From: Solobacterium sp. UBA1789
Lineage (GTDB): Bacteria; Bacillota_I; Bacilli_A; Erysipelotrichales; Erysipelotrichaceae
NCBI GenBank assembly: GCA_002314515.1
Contig: DCGB01000062.1
Location: 20,587-28,610, forward strand
Direction: 5' to 3'
Length of the DNA: 8,024 nucleotides
The notes beneath the pieces were generated by a model, which saw only the letters and a program-made list of their open reading frames with translations, searched no databases and had not been told where the DNA came from. The translations under genes were made by a program, and so were the position numbers. Each line of letters opens with the position of its first letter. The stretch's first letter is position 1. Below are positions 6,783-8,024 of the stretch, one piece after another.

Positions 6783-7005
6783 ACTGATATTGCGTTTATA
6801 TATTGTGGAAAAGGGAGAGTATATCAATGTTCGTCTGGATAAAAGACTTTCTTTTGCAGATAACTTTATTCTTTTGGGTCAGCTTTATGATTATGATTTC
6901 AGTAACAGACAGGTAGTTGATCCAAAAATAAAAAAGGCACTTTTAAATGATGTGCCTTTATGTAGTTTTAATTTTCCTGCGTTTATGACGTTATTTATTT
7001 ACTGA
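6775..7005 (+). CDS. EsaB/YukD-like small protein (ubiquitin-fold candidate)
   Basis: This 76-residue protein is read from ATG 6775; a GTG one codon earlier (6772) is the alternative start. The gene overlaps essC by 8 bases, so it probably depends on coupling; GGTG at 6764-6767 is a poor ribosome binding site. The pattern K-L-I-L-R-L-Y-I then E-Y-I-N-V-R-L-D (two strands), a helix around F-I-L-L-G-Q-L, and a final hydrophobic strand F-M-T-L-F-I-Y fits a ubiquitin-like beta-grasp. Length and position beside essC match EsaB/YukD, cytosolic accessory proteins of type VIIb systems (about 80 residues). Similarity is by pattern and context, not by a diagnostic motif. No membrane helix or signal peptide is seen. 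Its last 15 bases overlap the convergent dipeptidase gene, and a terminator hairpin of that gene falls inside its coding sequence, so the C-terminal sequence serves two purposes. Confidence 0.6.
   Translation: MNKLILRLYIVEKGEYINVRLDKRLSFADNFILLGQLYDYDFSNRQVVDPKIKKALLNDVPLCSFNFPAFMTLFIY
6924..6959 (-). terminator. Intrinsic terminator of the convergent dipeptidase gene, inside the esaB-like gene
   Basis: AAAGGCAC (6933-6940) and GTGCCTTT (6952-6959) form an 8-base-pair stem with an 11-base loop. On the minus strand the stem is followed by TTTTTTATTTTT (6935-6924, including the last stem bases), a classic U-tract. It begins about 31 bases after the dipeptidase stop. On the plus strand the following sequence is only moderately T-rich (TGTAGTTTTAATTTT), so plus-strand termination would be weak. 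Confidence 0.65.
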
Positions 7006-8024
7006 AACTTTTTTATGGGCATTCATGCCAACGCCAATCTTGAATTCACGTAAATGTGTTGAACGATAGATTTCTGGAATCTTAGTATTGTTTTCTTCTT
7101 CAATTTTAGTGATGAGCTCATCAACAATTCTGCTTACTTTTTCTAAACATTCATCTGTAAAGTCAATGAGAAGCTTAATGGCTTCGTCTTTTTTGTTTAA
7201 ATCAAACAACAGTTTGGCTTCATTTTCTTTGTTGACAGCTTCCTTGCGGAATTCATCCTCAAGAGGTGTACGAACTTCCTTGAGATATTGAATGTTGTTG
7301 TTGTAATCAGCTTCAATAGCAACATTAAGTCTCTTCATCTTCCACCAGAAAGAATCTTCGCTATAGCGATTAGTACCAATACCCATAACTGCTGGAATAT
7401 AGCCGGTATTATAGAATGGCAACATGATTGAACAGCAGGCTGGGGCCATTGAACACCAGCAGGTATACATGAGTTCTTTGTAGTTAATGTCGTGGTAGTC
7501 AACAATCATAGAGGCCGCTGTCTGAGAACCTTCTTTATAATTGTCTGGTCCATGCATGCAGATGGTTTGTACATATGGTGCACATGGAGAATAACGGTTT
7601 TCAATAAATTCGCCTTCATAGTGGTCACGCAGGATTGTTGCCATCTGTTCAACATCCATTAGACCGGCTTTTTCTTTTAGAAGTCTGTTGGAACGCTGAG
7701 CACGTGGATAGCCACCACATTTACCGGAACTGCGCAGCTGGAAGGCTTTGGAGAAATTGAATTTGGCCTTTGGCAGATAGCAGTCATAGCTGAGGGCAAA
7801 AGTCATGATATCTTTTGAACATTCATCATAGTCATCTTCCAGAGTATAGACATTGGAAATACCCTGATATTCATCAATACGCTTATAGGCCCAGTGGTTC
7901 TGAACAGTTTCAACCAGATAGGCACTGTCTTTATCGGTGACGATGAAAGAATTGTGATAGTTATAGTCAAAACGACCAGCACCATAACGGCAGGCGCCAC
8001 CCTGACCGTAGACTTCAATCATAA
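6991..8024 (-). CDS. Peptidase C69 (secernin-type) dipeptidase, C-terminal part (5' end outside window)
   Basis: The minus-strand frame is open to the right edge, so the ATG at 8022-8020 is probably an internal Met; about 343 C-terminal residues are visible. Numbered from that Met, visible family features are the V-Y-G-Q-G-G-A-C opening (4-11), Y-H-N-S-F-I-V-T-D (22-30), the H-W-A-x-x-R-I segment (43-49) with I-S-N (55-57), G-S-Q-T-A-A-S-M (165-172), the C-W-C-S-M-A-P-A-C-C-S core (188-198), and D-S-F-W-W-K (223-228). This order matches C69 N-terminal-nucleophile hydrolases, which cleave short peptides using a Cys exposed at the mature N-terminus. That catalytic Cys would lie beyond the window, so activity cannot be judged. 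The tail (about 250-343) is charged and helical. The gene converges on the secretion operon and overlaps its last gene by 15 bases. A functional link to secretion is not indicated. Confidence 0.85.
   Translation of the reverse strand, partial: MIEVYGQGGACRYGAGRFDYNYHNSFIVTDKDSAYLVETVQNHWAYKRIDEYQGISNVYTLEDDYDECSKDIMTFALSYDCYLPKAKFNFSKAFQLRSSGKCGGYPRAQRSNRLLKEKAGLMDVEQMATILRDHYEGEFIENRYSPCAPYVQTICMHGPDNYKEGSQTAASMIVDYHDINYKELMYTCWCSMAPACCSIMLPFYNTGYIPAVMGIGTNRYSEDSFWWKMKRLNVAIEADYNNNIQYLKEVRTPLEDEFRKEAVNKENEAKLLFDLNKKDEAIKLLIDFTDECLEKVSRIVDELITKIEEENNTKIPEIYRSTHLREFKIGVGMNAHKKVSVNK

Noticed and set aside
6991..8024. Frameshifted or truncated dipeptidase
   Set aside because: The missing N-terminal half is explained by the window border: the frame stays open to the edge and no break is seen inside.

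Overview
The window looks like chromosomal DNA of a low-GC Firmicute, plausibly a gut Erysipelotrichia/Bacilli-type anaerobe. The evidence is AT-rich coding sequence, strong AGGAGG ribosome binding sites, the standard bacterial code with TAA, TAG and TGA all used as stops, and a type VIIb (Firmicutes-style) secretion cluster. The genus assignment is inference only.

Layout. At the left edge, on the minus strand, is the N-terminal third of a GNAT acetyltransferase, cut by the window border. Divergent from it is a complete single-domain DNA glycosylase of the hypoxanthine (deoxyinosine) family. After an 83-base gap comes a tightly packed plus-strand operon (about 772-7005): two different WXG100 proteins, a large predicted lipoprotein with a C-terminal Big_2 Ig-like domain, an EssC-type FtsK/SpoIIIE membrane ATPase, and a 76-residue EsaB/YukD-like ubiquitin-fold candidate. 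The genes are 8 bases apart or overlap by 1-20 bases, so translational coupling is likely. A convergent minus-strand gene follows: the C-terminal part of a peptidase C69/secernin-type dipeptidase that runs off the right edge. Its intrinsic terminator lies inside the 3' end of the esaB-like gene.

How the genes may work together. The WXG100 pair would be the exported (hetero)dimer and EssC the motor that recognises it. The EsaB-like protein would be a cytosolic accessory and the lipoprotein an envelope component. The usual type VIIb membrane partners EssA, EssB and EsaA are not seen between the first WXG100 gene and the convergent neighbour. The EssC has only one intact ATPase module, with D2 and D3 lacking Walker motifs and D3 shortened. 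This compact cluster, with its unfamiliar lipoprotein, is the most interesting part of the window. No LXG toxin, immunity gene, transposon, CRISPR array, tRNA or rRNA was seen.
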